A DNA stretch of 64,000 nt, from positions 1,718,331 to 1,782,330 of the forward strand of contig NZ_FNLD01000001.1 in assembly GCF_900104085.1 (NCBI RefSeq), given 5' to 3'. The position numbers and the translations under genes were made by a program. The notes beneath the pieces were generated by a model. The model ran no database searches, was not told where the DNA came from, and saw only the letters and a program-made list of their open reading frames with translations. This DNA comes from Pseudoxanthomonas sp. CF125 (GTDB lineage: Bacteria; Pseudomonadota; Gammaproteobacteria; Xanthomonadales; Xanthomonadaceae). Shown in pieces: positions 42,059 through 50,529 of the stretch; the stretch's first letter is position 1; each line of letters begins with the position of its first letter.

Positions 42059-43891
42059 TCAAAAGCTGCCGCTGAGCGTCGCGAACGCGCCTGCGTTGGT
42101 GCCGCCCTTCTGTCCCACCGTAGTGGTCAGGCCGATGTCGGCGGCCAGGCCGAACACCGTGCTGCGCGCGCCGAAGGTCAGCGTGCCGTAATCGCGATCC
42201 ATGCTGAGGCCCGGCACCGCATAAGGCGCCAGACCCGGCATGGACTGCAGCGAAGCGAAGGCCTCTTCGTCGGGCGATTCGAATTCGCGGTCGTAAGTCA
42301 GCCGCGCGTACGGGCGCACGTTCTCGTTGATGGCGTAGCTGACCTGCCAGCCCGCGCTGCCGATCAGCGAATCGAAATCCTGGTCCGGGTAAGCCAGTGC
42401 GGTGGAACTGGCATCGCTTTCAGCATAGCCATCGCGTTCGATACGCTGCGCCAGCACGCTCAGCACAGGACCATGGCGGAACACGTCCTGGCCGAATTCG
42501 TAACCGGCGTGCACGCCCAGGCTGAGGTTGGTGCCGTCGGGCGAACCGCTATGCGTGCGCGTGGCCGGGCCGAGTTGCACGGTGCGGTCCACGTCGTAGG
42601 AGATCCAGGTATAGCTGAGCTGCGCATTGACCCAGGCCTGGTCGCCATACCAGCCGACGAAGCCGCCCAAAGTGGCGTCGGACTCGTCGAAGCTGCCGGC
42701 GCGGCTGCCGAAATCGAAGTCGCTGCGGCCGTAACCGCCGAAGGCGCCGAACACCAGGGAACCGCGTGCCCAGTCCACGCCGAACAGGCCGGCCGGGCCG
42801 ATGCCGTCGTACAGATGGCCGTGGTCGTAACGCAGCGAATCGCCGCGCAGATCGCCCCACCAGCTTACGCCGTCGGCTTCGGGCTTACCGTTGACATGCA
42901 AGCCGACGCGGTCGGCGCGGGCGCGGCCGATCACCGAAGCGGTGTAAGGCAGCAGCGCGATCTGGCGCGGGCCCTCAAGCACGGACACCGCATAGTCGGC
43001 GAGGATTTCGTGCGCCCGCAAAGAAGGATGCACGCCATCGGCGAACGCATAGGTATAGGGCGCATCGGCACTGGCGTAGTTGGCCGGACCGCAGGTCAGC
43101 GAAGAAGCGGTGATCTGGGGATTGCACGCGGTGCCGGTGACGTTGGATATGCCGTAGGGAGCCGGGTTGGCGACGATTTCCTGCAGCAGGTGGAAGGTGT
43201 CGAGTGGAATGACTCGCAGTCCCGCCGCCGACAGGCCACCGAACAAGGCTGTGTTGTAGGCCGTGGACAGCTGCGTGCCGGCTGCCTGTTGCGCAGCGCC
43301 GCCCGCACGGAACTGCGGAGTCACGCCCAGGTCCGGAATGGTAGGCACCAGGATGTAGCGGGCGCCGGCGGTCTGCAGCGACCCCACCACGCCCACCTGC
43401 GCGGTCACCGCGGCGGTGATGGTGGCCTGGGCCGGTGCGCCGCCCGCGACGGCGAACAGATCGTTGGCCCCGCCCCACACGGTGTAGAGGGCATTGGGGT
43501 CTGCGCGGCCGCCGGCGCTCGCCAGGTAATTGGCGGTCTGGGTGGCCAGCGAAGGAATGGGGCCGAGCGCGCCGCTGGTGTTGGTGCCGCTACGGGCGCC
43601 GCCGACGGCGTAGTTGGTACCGCCCTGGTTGTCGCTGACCGCACTGGTCCCGTAGAAGTCGGCCACGTACTCGGACCAGACCAGACCCGGATTGGTGGTG
43701 AAGCGCCCGATCAGCGCTCCGTTGGGTCCCACCGCCTGGATCAGCGCCGGGCGGAAATGGCCCGAATCGGTGAGGCTGTCGCCGATGAACACCGTCTGCG
43801 AATAAGGATGGTTCTGGGCGAGTGCCGGCAAGGCGGCGACGGCCAATGCCACGGCAAGGACGGAACGGACGGGACGGGCGAAGGGCTGCAT
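42059..43891 (-). CDS. GDSL-family autotransporter esterase (EstA/EstP-like)
   Basis: 610 residues. Signal peptide 1-25 (ALPALAQ). The passenger has the GDSL lipase blocks: FIGDSLTDSG (nucleophile Ser), NYAVGGARSG (Gly), VWGGANDL (Asn) and DGVHPSLRAH (Asp, His). From ~340 to 610 a beta-barrel autotransporter domain ends in a terminal Phe (TLSGSF). The enzyme is anchored at the cell surface and hydrolyses short-chain or lipid esters. It lies 88 bp from the tRNA gene. Confidence 0.93.
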   Translation of the reverse strand: MQPFARPVRSVLAVALAVAALPALAQNHPYSQTVFIGDSLTDSGHFRPALIQAVGPNGALIGRFTTNPGLVWSEYVADFYGTSAVSDNQGGTNYAVGGARSGTNTSGALGPIPSLATQTANYLASAGGRADPNALYTVWGGANDLFAVAGGAPAQATITAAVTAQVGVVGSLQTAGARYILVPTIPDLGVTPQFRAGGAAQQAAGTQLSTAYNTALFGGLSAAGLRVIPLDTFHLLQEIVANPAPYGISNVTGTACNPQITASSLTCGPANYASADAPYTYAFADGVHPSLRAHEILADYAVSVLEGPRQIALLPYTASVIGRARADRVGLHVNGKPEADGVSWWGDLRGDSLRYDHGHLYDGIGPAGLFGVDWARGSLVFGAFGGYGRSDFDFGSRAGSFDESDATLGGFVGWYGDQAWVNAQLSYTWISYDVDRTVQLGPATRTHSGSPDGTNLSLGVHAGYEFGQDVFRHGPVLSVLAQRIERDGYAESDASSTALAYPDQDFDSLIGSAGWQVSYAINENVRPYARLTYDREFESPDEEAFASLQSMPGLAPYAVPGLSMDRDYGTLTFGARSTVFGLAADIGLTTTVGQKGGTNAGAFATLSGSF

Positions 43892-44039
43892 CTAGTTTCT
43901 CCAGGAGGCCAAATTCATCCGCAACCCCAGCGGGCACGGCGGAACGTACGGGTGCGTACAGACACGCATGGTTTCATTTCGCCCGCCGTCGCTCACGCTG
44001 CGTTGCGTCATAGACCGGCCGTTGCGGCAAAATGCGCGC

Positions 44040-44240
44040 ATGGAAATCCAATTGAACGGCCAGCACAGGACCATCGAGGCAGGCAGCAGCCTGTCGGATC
44101 TGCTGCGCTCCGAAGGCCTGGCCGAACGCCGGGTAGCCGTGGAAGTGAACGGCGAAATCGTGCCCCGCGGACTGCACCCCTCGCAGCGTCTGCAGGCAGG
44201 CGACCGGATCGAGATCGTGCACGCGCTGGGAGGCGGGTAG
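44040..44240 (+). CDS. thiS: ThiS, sulfur-carrier protein of thiamine synthesis
   Basis: 66 residues, ubiquitin-like fold with the required C-terminal Gly-Gly (ALGGG). ThiS-thiocarboxylate gives sulfur to the thiazole synthase ThiG, whose gene follows 213 bp later. The ATG at 44040 gives the normal ThiS length; longer readings upstream are unlikely. Confidence 0.93.
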   Translation: MEIQLNGQHRTIEAGSSLSDLLRSEGLAERRVAVEVNGEIVPRGLHPSQRLQAGDRIEIVHALGGG

Positions 44241-44257
44241 AGCGCCAGAGCGTGGGA

Positions 44258-44332
44258 GTGGGAGCGGCGTCCCGCCGCGAGCTCCTACTAGTAGAGCAAA
44301 GTCAGAAGCTCGCGGCGGGACGCCGCTCCCAC
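44258..44332. repeat. Inverted repeat, GGGAGCGGCG family, between thiS and thiG
   Basis: Two perfect 26-bp arms (44258-44283, beginning GTGGGAGCGGCG; and 44307-44332) flank 23 bp. It lies inside the thi operon gap, where it may stabilise or partly terminate the transcript. The arm core is unlike the GTAGGAGCGACG family. Confidence 0.9.
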
Positions 44333-44453
44333 GGATTCGCCGCTCCCGCGAATTCAACTGGAGTAGTCTCGTCGCAGGGGGTGCACGCAGCCGACAGCGC
44401 GCAGCTGACGACAATCTCGCCCTGCACCCGCCAACATCGGCGATAATCTTTCG

Positions 44454-45248
44454 ATGAATTCTCCCAGCCTTCACGACCCGCTCGTCATCGCGGGCAAGAC
44501 CTATCGTTCGCGCCTGCTCACCGGCACCGGCAAGTTCAAGGATTTCGACGAAACCCGCCGCGCCACGGAAGCCGCCGGCGCCGAGATCGTCACCGTAGCG
44601 ATCCGCCGCACCAACCTGGGCCAGTCGCCCAACGAGCCCAACCTGCTCGACGTGCTGCCGCCTGACCGCTACACCCTGCTGCCCAACACCGCCGGCTGCT
44701 ACACCGCCGAAGACGCCGTGCGCACCTGCCGGCTAGCGCGCGAGCTGCTGGACGGCCATACCCTGGTCAAACTGGAAGTGCTGGGCGACCAGCGCACCCT
44801 GTTTCCGGACGTGATCGGCACGCTGAAGGCGGCCGAGCAATTGGTGGCCGACGGTTTCCAGGTGATGGTCTACACCAGCGACGATCCGATCCTGGCCAAG
44901 CGCCTGGAGGAAATCGGCTGCGTGGCGGTGATGCCGCTGGCCGCGCCGATCGGCTCGGGCCTGGGCATCCAGAACAAGTACAACCTGCTGGAAATCATCG
45001 AGAACGCCAAAGTACCGGTGCTGGTCGATGCCGGCGTGGGCACCGCGTCCGACGCGGCCATCGCAATGGAACTGGGCTGCGACGGCGTGCTGATGAACAC
45101 CGCCATTGCCGGCGCGCGCGACCCCATCCTGATGGCCGGCGCGATGAAAAAGGCGGTCGAAGCCGGACGCGAAGCGTTTCTGGCCGGGCGCATCCCGCGC
45201 AAACGCTACGCCAGCGCTTCTTCACCGGTCGACGGATTGATCGGCTGA
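44454..45248 (+). CDS. thiG: ThiG, thiazole synthase
   Basis: 264 residues, TIM barrel. LLTGTGKF (21-28), [19 protein letters not shown] and KLEVLGD are seen, with the active Lys expected in the VKLEV segment (near 104). The C-terminus has APIGSGLGI and [12 protein letters not shown], the phosphate-binding parts. It joins deoxyxylulose-5-phosphate, dehydroglycine and ThiS sulfur into the thiazole moiety. The trmB stop-start spacing is 1 bp, so thiG and trmB are coupled. Confidence 0.96.
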   Translation: MNSPSLHDPLVIAGKTYRSRLLTGTGKFKDFDETRRATEAAGAEIVTVAIRRTNLGQSPNEPNLLDVLPPDRYTLLPNTAGCYTAEDAVRTCRLARELLDGHTLVKLEVLGDQRTLFPDVIGTLKAAEQLVADGFQVMVYTSDDPILAKRLEEIGCVAVMPLAAPIGSGLGIQNKYNLLEIIENAKVPVLVDAGVGTASDAAIAMELGCDGVLMNTAIAGARDPILMAGAMKKAVEAGREAFLAGRIPRKRYASASSPVDGLIG

Positions 45249-45249
45249 G

Positions 45250-45969
45250 ATGACCGGCACCGCGCCCAATCCTCCCAAACCCTATACGGTCACTACCGGG
45301 CATCGCGCCGTACGCAGCTTCGTGCTGCGCCAGGGCCGCTTCACGCCGGCGCAGCAACGCGCATTCGATGAACTGTGGCCGCGGTTCGGGTTGGACTACG
45401 CCGGCACACCGCGCGATTTCGACCAGATCTTCGGGCGGCAGGCGCCGCGCGTACTGGAGATCGGCTTCGGCAATGGCGATGCGCTGCGCTTCGCCGCCGC
45501 CCGCGACCCGGAGCGCGACTACATCGGCATCGAAGTGCACGCACCCGGCGTCGGCCGCCTGCTCAATGCGCTGGACACGGACGCGGCGACCCACGTGCGC
45601 CTGTACCACCACGATGCGGTGGAAGTGTTGCGCAACGAAGTCGCGGAAGCTTCGCTGGACGAAGTACGCATCTATTTCCCCGATCCCTGGCACAAGAAGC
45701 GCCACAACAAGCGCCGCCTGATCCAGCCCGAATTCGCCGCCCTGCTGGTTTCCCGCCTGCGCGTGGGCGGCCGCTTGCATGCCGCCACCGACTGGCAGGA
45801 CTATGCCGAACAGATGTGGGACGTGCTGGACGCCGCCGAAGGACTGCAGAACCGCGCCGGCCCGCGCGGGCACGTACCGCGACCGGACTGGCGCCCGCAG
45901 ACCCATTTCGAGACCCGCGGCCAGAAGCTCGGTCACGGGGTGTGGGATCTTGTGTACGACAGGGATTAG
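45250..45969 (+). CDS. trmB: TrmB, tRNA (guanine-46-N7)-methyltransferase
   Basis: 239 residues with the SAM motif [15 protein letters not shown] (near 60) and the family signature [17 protein letters not shown] (near 140). It methylates G46 of tRNAs. The stop codon lies inside the GGATTCGGGATT repeat arm. Confidence 0.95.
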   Translation: MTGTAPNPPKPYTVTTGHRAVRSFVLRQGRFTPAQQRAFDELWPRFGLDYAGTPRDFDQIFGRQAPRVLEIGFGNGDALRFAAARDPERDYIGIEVHAPGVGRLLNALDTDAATHVRLYHHDAVEVLRNEVAEASLDEVRIYFPDPWHKKRHNKRRLIQPEFAALLVSRLRVGGRLHAATDWQDYAEQMWDVLDAAEGLQNRAGPRGHVPRPDWRPQTHFETRGQKLGHGVWDLVYDRD

Positions 45970-46083
45970 GGATTCGGGATTCGAGATTGAACGCAAACCA
46001 AGCCCACCCTGAATTTCTTGCCGGTGCGACAAGCAATGCACACCCGCCGCACGCGCGCTCTTGCGAATCCCGAATCCCTAATC
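45964..46083. repeat. Inverted GGGATTCGGGATTCG repeat around the trmB end
   Basis: Perfect 20-bp arms (45964-45983 and 46064-46083), each made of tandem GGGATTC-type units, are 80 bp apart. The left arm supplies the trmB stop codon; the right arm ends 16 bp before the SLC13 start. Confidence 0.88.
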
Positions 46084-46099
46084 CCGAATCCCGGCCGTA

Positions 46100-47959
46100 A
46101 TGGACACCGCCCTGACGCTGACCAACGACATGAAGCTCGTGCTTGGGCTGGTCGGCTTCACCATGGCGATGTTCCTGTTCGAACGCATCCGCGCCGATGT
46201 GGTCGCCCTGATCGTGCTGGTCATCCTGGGCCTGACCGGGCTGGTGGCGCCTGAAGAACTGTTCGGCGGCTTCTCCGGCAACGCGGTGATGAGCATCATC
46301 GCCACCACCATCCTGGGTGCCGGCCTGGACCGCACCGGCGCGCTCAACCGCCTCGCTTCATGGCTGCTGCGGCGCGGCCACGGCATCGAGCAACGGTTGC
46401 TGCTGATGACCACCGGCATCGCCGGCCTCAACTCTTCCTTCATGCAGAACCCTTCGGTGATGGCGCTGTACCTGCCGGTCGCCTCGCGCCTGGCCTCGCG
46501 CAGCGGACTGTCGCTGCAGCGCCTGCTACTGCCCATCGCCGCGGCCATCGTGATGGGTGGTGCGCTGACCATGGTCGGCAACTCGCCGCTGATCCTGCTC
46601 AACGACCTGCTGGTGTCGGCCAACAACAATCTGCCTTCGGGCATGGCCACACTGGAGCCGCTGCGCATGTTCGCGCCGCTGCCGGTCGGCGTGGCCCTGA
46701 TCGCCGCTTCCCTGCTGTATTTCCGTTTCTACGGCGACAAGAAGCTGCGCGAAGAAACCGAAACCAACGTGGCGCCGGCGCGCACGGAAAGCTATTTCGC
46801 CAGCACCTACGGCATCGAGGGCGATGTGTTCGAAATGACCGTCACCGCCGAAAGCCCGCTGGTGGGCATGTCGCTGGGCGAAGCCGAAGCGATGCATGAC
46901 GCACCGCTCATGCTGGCCCTGCAGACCGGCAGCGACACCCGCCTTTCGCCGCCGGCCGACATGCGCATCTGGGTGGGCAGCGTGCTGGGCGTGATGGGCG
47001 CGCGCCAGGCGGTGCACGATTTCGCGCAGAACCATTTCCTGCGCCTGTCCTCGCGGCTGCGCCACTTCGGCGATCTTTTCAATCCCAGCCGCGCCGGCAT
47101 TTCCGAAGCGGTGATCCCGCCCACTTCACGCTACATCGGCAAGACCGCCGCCGAGCTGCGTCTGCGCAAACAATCGGGCATCAGCCTGCTGGCCATCAAC
47201 CGCGACAAGAAGGTCATGCGCGAGGACGTGCGCAAGGTCGCCCTGCGCGCTGGCGATCTGCTGGTCTTCCACAGCATCTGGCAGGATCTGGCGGTGGCCG
47301 CCGAAAGCCGCGACTTCGTGGTGGTGACCGACTACCCCAAGGGCGAGCAGCGTCCGCACAAGTTCAAGATCGCGATGACCATCTTCGCCATCACCATCCT
47401 GATCGCATTGACGTCGAAACTGCCGGTTTCCCTGACCCTGATGACCGGCGTGGCCGGCATGCTGGTCACCGGCGTGCTGCGCATGGACGAGGCTTACGCG
47501 TCGATCAACTGGAAGACCGTGTTCCTGATGGCCGGCCTGATTCCGCTGGGTTGGGCCATGGACAGCAGCGGCGCGGCGGCGTGGGTGGCCGGGCATACAG
47601 TGGAAAGGCTGCCCGAAGGCATTCCGGTCTGGATGCTGGAAATCGCGATCGCGCTATTGACCACGGCGTTCTCGCTGGTGATCAGCCATGTCGGCGCGAC
47701 CATCGTGATGGTGCCGCTGGCGATCAACCTGGCGCTGGCCGCGGGCGGCAACCCCACCGCGTTCGCGCTGATCGTGGCGCTGTCGGCTTCCAACAATCTG
47801 ATGACGGCCTCCAACCCGGTCATTTCGATGATCACCGGACCGGCCAACTACACCAGCCGGCAGCTGTGGCGCGTCGGCGGCCCGCTGTCGCTGATCTACA
47901 CCTGCGTGGTGGTGCTGACGATCAATCTGATGTTCTGGTGGGGTGCGCGTGGAGGCTGA
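46100..47959 (+). CDS. SLC13/DASS-type transporter with two central RCK_C domains
   Basis: 619 residues. The first ~215 residues contain five to six helices with the SLC13-like NSSFMQNPSVMALYLPV and MVGNSPLILLNDLL segments. The middle (~230-400) has two RCK_C/TrkA-C-like soluble domains (EMTVTAESPLVGMSLGEAEA and AELRLRKQSGISLLAINRDK). The C-terminal half repeats the transport fold (ISHVGATIVMVPLAINLAL and SNNLMTASNPV). The family moves anions such as dicarboxylates or sulfate with sodium, and the RCK domains suggest ligand control. Substrate is not readable from sequence. Confidence 0.88.
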   Translation: MDTALTLTNDMKLVLGLVGFTMAMFLFERIRADVVALIVLVILGLTGLVAPEELFGGFSGNAVMSIIATTILGAGLDRTGALNRLASWLLRRGHGIEQRLLLMTTGIAGLNSSFMQNPSVMALYLPVASRLASRSGLSLQRLLLPIAAAIVMGGALTMVGNSPLILLNDLLVSANNNLPSGMATLEPLRMFAPLPVGVALIAASLLYFRFYGDKKLREETETNVAPARTESYFASTYGIEGDVFEMTVTAESPLVGMSLGEAEAMHDAPLMLALQTGSDTRLSPPADMRIWVGSVLGVMGARQAVHDFAQNHFLRLSSRLRHFGDLFNPSRAGISEAVIPPTSRYIGKTAAELRLRKQSGISLLAINRDKKVMREDVRKVALRAGDLLVFHSIWQDLAVAAESRDFVVVTDYPKGEQRPHKFKIAMTIFAITILIALTSKLPVSLTLMTGVAGMLVTGVLRMDEAYASINWKTVFLMAGLIPLGWAMDSSGAAAWVAGHTVERLPEGIPVWMLEIAIALLTTAFSLVISHVGATIVMVPLAINLALAAGGNPTAFALIVALSASNNLMTASNPVISMITGPANYTSRQLWRVGGPLSLIYTCVVVLTINLMFWWGARGG

Positions 47960-47965
47960 TCGAGC

Positions 47966-48376
47966 ATGCCGTTGAGTTTGAAACCGGTGGACGGATCGTT
48001 TGCGGTGTGCAGGCTGGCGGCCGGTTCGGCGCTGCCGGAATGGTTTCGTCCGGGGCCGTTCGCCACGGTTTCCTGGACCGACGATGAGCTCTCGATTCTC
48101 TGCCACGATTCGCAGGTACCCGAAACCGTGCAATGCGAGCGCGGCTGGCGCTGCCTGATGCTGCAGGGACCGTTCGCCTTCGACCAGACGGGCATACTGC
48201 TGCAGGTATTGCAGCCGCTGGCCGAGGCGAAGATCGGCATCTTCGCGCTGTCGACTTTCGATACCGATTACGTATTGGTCAAGGAGCACGCGTTCGAAGC
48301 GACCTTGCAGGCGTTGGTAGCAAGTGGGTTGACGGTAGGTCGGGGCTATGCCCCCGACACCGAACTCTCGCGCTGA
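47966..48376 (+). CDS. ACT-domain protein (CASTOR/ACT type)
   Basis: 136 residues with two small ACT-like halves: SFAVCRLAAGSALPEW and LSILCHDSQVP, then FDQTGILLQVLQPLAEAKIGIFALSTFDTDYVLV. Proteins like this bind amino acids. The gene begins 6 bp after the SLC13 stop. Its last ~15 codons are inside the GTAGGTCGGGGC repeat, so its native C-terminus was probably replaced. Confidence 0.82.
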   Translation: MPLSLKPVDGSFAVCRLAAGSALPEWFRPGPFATVSWTDDELSILCHDSQVPETVQCERGWRCLMLQGPFAFDQTGILLQVLQPLAEAKIGIFALSTFDTDYVLVKEHAFEATLQALVASGLTVGRGYAPDTELSR

Positions 48377-48492
48377 TGGTGGGTCGGGGCTACGCCCCCC
48401 GGCACCGCGCGCGTCGGGGGCGTAGCCCCGACCTACGGCTTGCGCCATAGAGCCCCGACACCACGCGTGTCGGGGGTGTAACCCCGACCTAC
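48335..48492. repeat. Cluster of GTAGGTCGGGGC inverted-repeat units
   Basis: At least four imperfect units of GTAGGTCGGGGCTACGCCCC, in both orientations, occur at 48335-48360, 48379-48399, 48412-48436 and 48451-48492. They separate two convergent genes and supply the last codons and stop of the ACT gene and the stop of the Rieske gene. Confidence 0.85.
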
Positions 48493-48824
48493 AAGGGCGG
48501 CGCGCCCAACACCACCTCACCGTCGCGCACCTCCACGGCGACGCTACGCAGGGAATCCCCACGGCAGGGGCCAGCGACGCAGTCGCCGCGTTCAAGTTCG
48601 AAGGAAGCGCCGTGCGCCGCGCAGACCAGATGTCCTTCCTTGCTTTTCAAGAACTTACCGGGCGCCCAGTCCAGCCGCCGACCCGCGTGCGGACAAACGT
48701 TAAGCCACGCGCGCGCGTTTGCACCAACACGATGCACGATCAGCGATTCGGCATCGCCGCCGACCAACGCTTCGACTTCGGCGAATCCGCCGTCCTCGAT
48801 TGAATCCAGTGCGATCAGAGGCAT
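48489..48824 (-). CDS. Rieske [2Fe-2S] domain protein (ferredoxin-like)
   Basis: 111 residues. The cluster ligands are C44-P-H46 and C68-A-A-H71. It is the size of small Rieske ferredoxins that pass electrons to oxygenases or nitrite reductase. No oxygenase gene is nearby, so the partner is unknown. The TAG stop is provided by the adjacent repeat cluster. Confidence 0.9.
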   Translation of the reverse strand: MPLIALDSIEDGGFAEVEALVGGDAESLIVHRVGANARAWLNVCPHAGRRLDWAPGKFLKSKEGHLVCAAHGASFELERGDCVAGPCRGDSLRSVAVEVRDGEVVLGAPPL

Positions 48825-48912
48825 GGGTTTAACGAAGTTCTCACACTGTCATGTTTCGGTCATCCGATACTGCGCCACCGGCTTGCGCCGCATTCTGTCA
48901 CGACTACCGCCG

Positions 48913-49197
48913 ATGTTCGCCAAGAGTTTCCGTTTCGACAGCTCCCGCCTGCGTTTCGCTTTCGCTCCGCGCAAGCCGCGCCATCCTTTGCTGCGCCTGG
49001 CGTTCGGCATCGTCGGGCTGGGCCTGCTTTGTCTGCTGATCTTCTTCAGCGTGTTCGTGGGCGCGGCGATGATCGTGGCGGGCGTAGCCTGGAAGCTGTT
49101 GAGCCAGCGCGGCAAGCCCGTCGCCGTGCGCGACGCGAACGTGGTCGATGGCGAATTCCGCGTGGTCCGCAAACCGGTGTTGCCGCTGTCGCATTGA
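48913..49197 (+). CDS. Small membrane protein of unknown function
   Basis: 94 residues from the ATG at 48913. A basic N-terminus (FRFDSSRLRFAFAPRKPRHP) is followed by a hydrophobic stretch (LAFGIVGLGLLCLLIFFSVF, extended by VGAAMIVAGVAW) that would form one or two membrane segments, then a charged tail. I do not recognise the family; orthologues are expected in close relatives. Confidence 0.65.
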   Translation: MFAKSFRFDSSRLRFAFAPRKPRHPLLRLAFGIVGLGLLCLLIFFSVFVGAAMIVAGVAWKLLSQRGKPVAVRDANVVDGEFRVVRKPVLPLSH

Positions 49198-49274
49198 GGT
49201 GCCGCGATCGGCACGCTCCGCGCCCAACGCGCTCCGCTTAAACTGTCGCGTCCGAAAACCTTGGCGCGAACTTC

Positions 49275-49985
49275 ATGACCGACCTTATCCCCACGCCCGC
49301 GCAGGCGCGCGTTCCCGTCCGCGGCGGCGGCACCTTTCCCGTGCGTCGCATCTACTGCGTGGGGCGCAATTTCGCCGATCACGCCCGTGAAATGGGCGCG
49401 GTGGCGCCGGCTTCCAAAGCCGAGCGTGGCCAGCCGGTATTTTTCCTCAAGCCTGCCGACGCCGTGGTGACCGGCGGCGCCGACGTGCCCTATCCGTCCG
49501 GCACCCAGGATCTGCATCACGAAGTGGAACTGGTGGTGGCGCTGGGCAAGGATGCGCCCGCGGGCGTCCTGGCCGCCGAAGACGCCGACGCGCTGATCTT
49601 CGCTTACGGCGTGGGATTGGACCTCACCCGCCGCGATCTGCAAGGCGCGGCCAAGGCCAAGGGCCTGCCCTGGGATATCGGCAAGGGCTTCGATCATTCG
49701 GCGCCGATCAGCGAACTGGTGCCGGCCGGCGAAGTCGCCGCTTTGGAAACCCGCAGCCTTAACCTGCAGATCAATGGCCAAACGCGCCAGCACGGCGCCT
49801 TGACCGATCTGATCTGGGACGTGCCGGACATCCTGCACGAGTTGTCGAAATTGTTCGCGCTGAAGGCGGGCGACCTGGTGTTCATGGGCACGCCGGCCGG
49901 GGTCGGCCCGATGGTGGTGGGCGACGCGTTCGTGGCTACGCTGGACGGCGTCGCCGAACTGCGCGGGCGCATCGTCGCCGCGTGA
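49275..49985 (+). CDS. Fumarylacetoacetate-hydrolase-family protein
   Basis: 236 residues with the FAH fold: IYCVGRNFADHAREMG (26-41), PVFFLKPADAVV, DLHHEVELVVALGKD (metal-binding Glu residues), GFDHSAPISEL and MGTPAGVGPM. The group includes fumarylpyruvate and acylpyruvate hydrolases. It is probably a cytoplasmic acylpyruvase or oxaloacetate decarboxylase; the substrate cannot be chosen from sequence. Confidence 0.9.
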   Translation: MTDLIPTPAQARVPVRGGGTFPVRRIYCVGRNFADHAREMGAVAPASKAERGQPVFFLKPADAVVTGGADVPYPSGTQDLHHEVELVVALGKDAPAGVLAAEDADALIFAYGVGLDLTRRDLQGAAKAKGLPWDIGKGFDHSAPISELVPAGEVAALETRSLNLQINGQTRQHGALTDLIWDVPDILHELSKLFALKAGDLVFMGTPAGVGPMVVGDAFVATLDGVAELRGRIVAA

Positions 49986-50047
49986 AGGCGGCCGCGTTAT
50001 AGTCCCCCGCACGGGCGTGTTGGCGCCTATATCCACAAGGAGAAGCC

Positions 50048-50452
50048 ATGGGCATGATCAGCGAATTCAAGGAATTCATTTCGCGCGGGAACGTCGTGGA
50101 CCTTGCGACGGCCGTCGTGATCGGTGCGGCGTTCGGCAAGATCGTCACCGCGATGGTCGATGGCATCGTCATGCCGGTGATCGGCTTCCTGACCGGCGGC
50201 GTCAGCGTCAGCGACTGGAAATACGTACTCAGCCCGGCGACCGTGGACGCGGCGGGCAAAGAGGTAGCCGAAGTCGCGATCCGATACGGCGCCTTCATCC
50301 AGACCATGATCGATTTCCTGCTGATCGCGCTGGTGATCTTCCTGATCCTGAAGGCCTACAACCGCGTCCGCAAACCGGTGGAAGCGCCGCCCGCTGCGAC
50401 TCCCGAAGACGTGCTGTTGCTGCGCGAGATCCGCGATTCGCTGAAAAAGTAG
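50048..50452 (+). CDS. mscL: MscL, large-conductance mechanosensitive channel
   Basis: 134 residues with the MscL start EFKEFISRGNVVDLATAVVIGAAFGKIV, the periplasmic loop, the second helix IQTMIDFLLIALVIFLIL and a C-terminal helix with LLLREIRDSL. It opens on hypo-osmotic shock. AAGGAG lies 7 nt before the ATG. A terminator follows the gene. Confidence 0.96.
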   Translation: MGMISEFKEFISRGNVVDLATAVVIGAAFGKIVTAMVDGIVMPVIGFLTGGVSVSDWKYVLSPATVDAAGKEVAEVAIRYGAFIQTMIDFLLIALVIFLILKAYNRVRKPVEAPPAATPEDVLLLREIRDSLKK

Positions 50453-50478
50453 CGACCCAACTTGCGTCACGGTGCACC

Positions 50479-50508
50479 GAAGCCGCGGGCTGTTAAGCTC
50501 GCGGCTTC
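50479..50508 (+). terminator. Rho-independent terminator after mscL
   Basis: A GC-rich 9-bp stem GAAGCCGCG / CGCGGCTTC with extra GC pairs near the loop is followed by CTTGGTTTT. It lies 27 bp after the mscL stop. Confidence 0.65.
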
Positions 50509-50529
50509 CTTGGTTTTCCGGACCACGAT

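Noticed and set aside
42473..44446. Long plus-strand open frame opposite the GDSL autotransporter and thiS
   Set aside because: It is the mirror of a high-GC gene: Gly/Arg/Val-rich, no domain, and it crosses into thiS. The minus-strand autotransporter explains the region.
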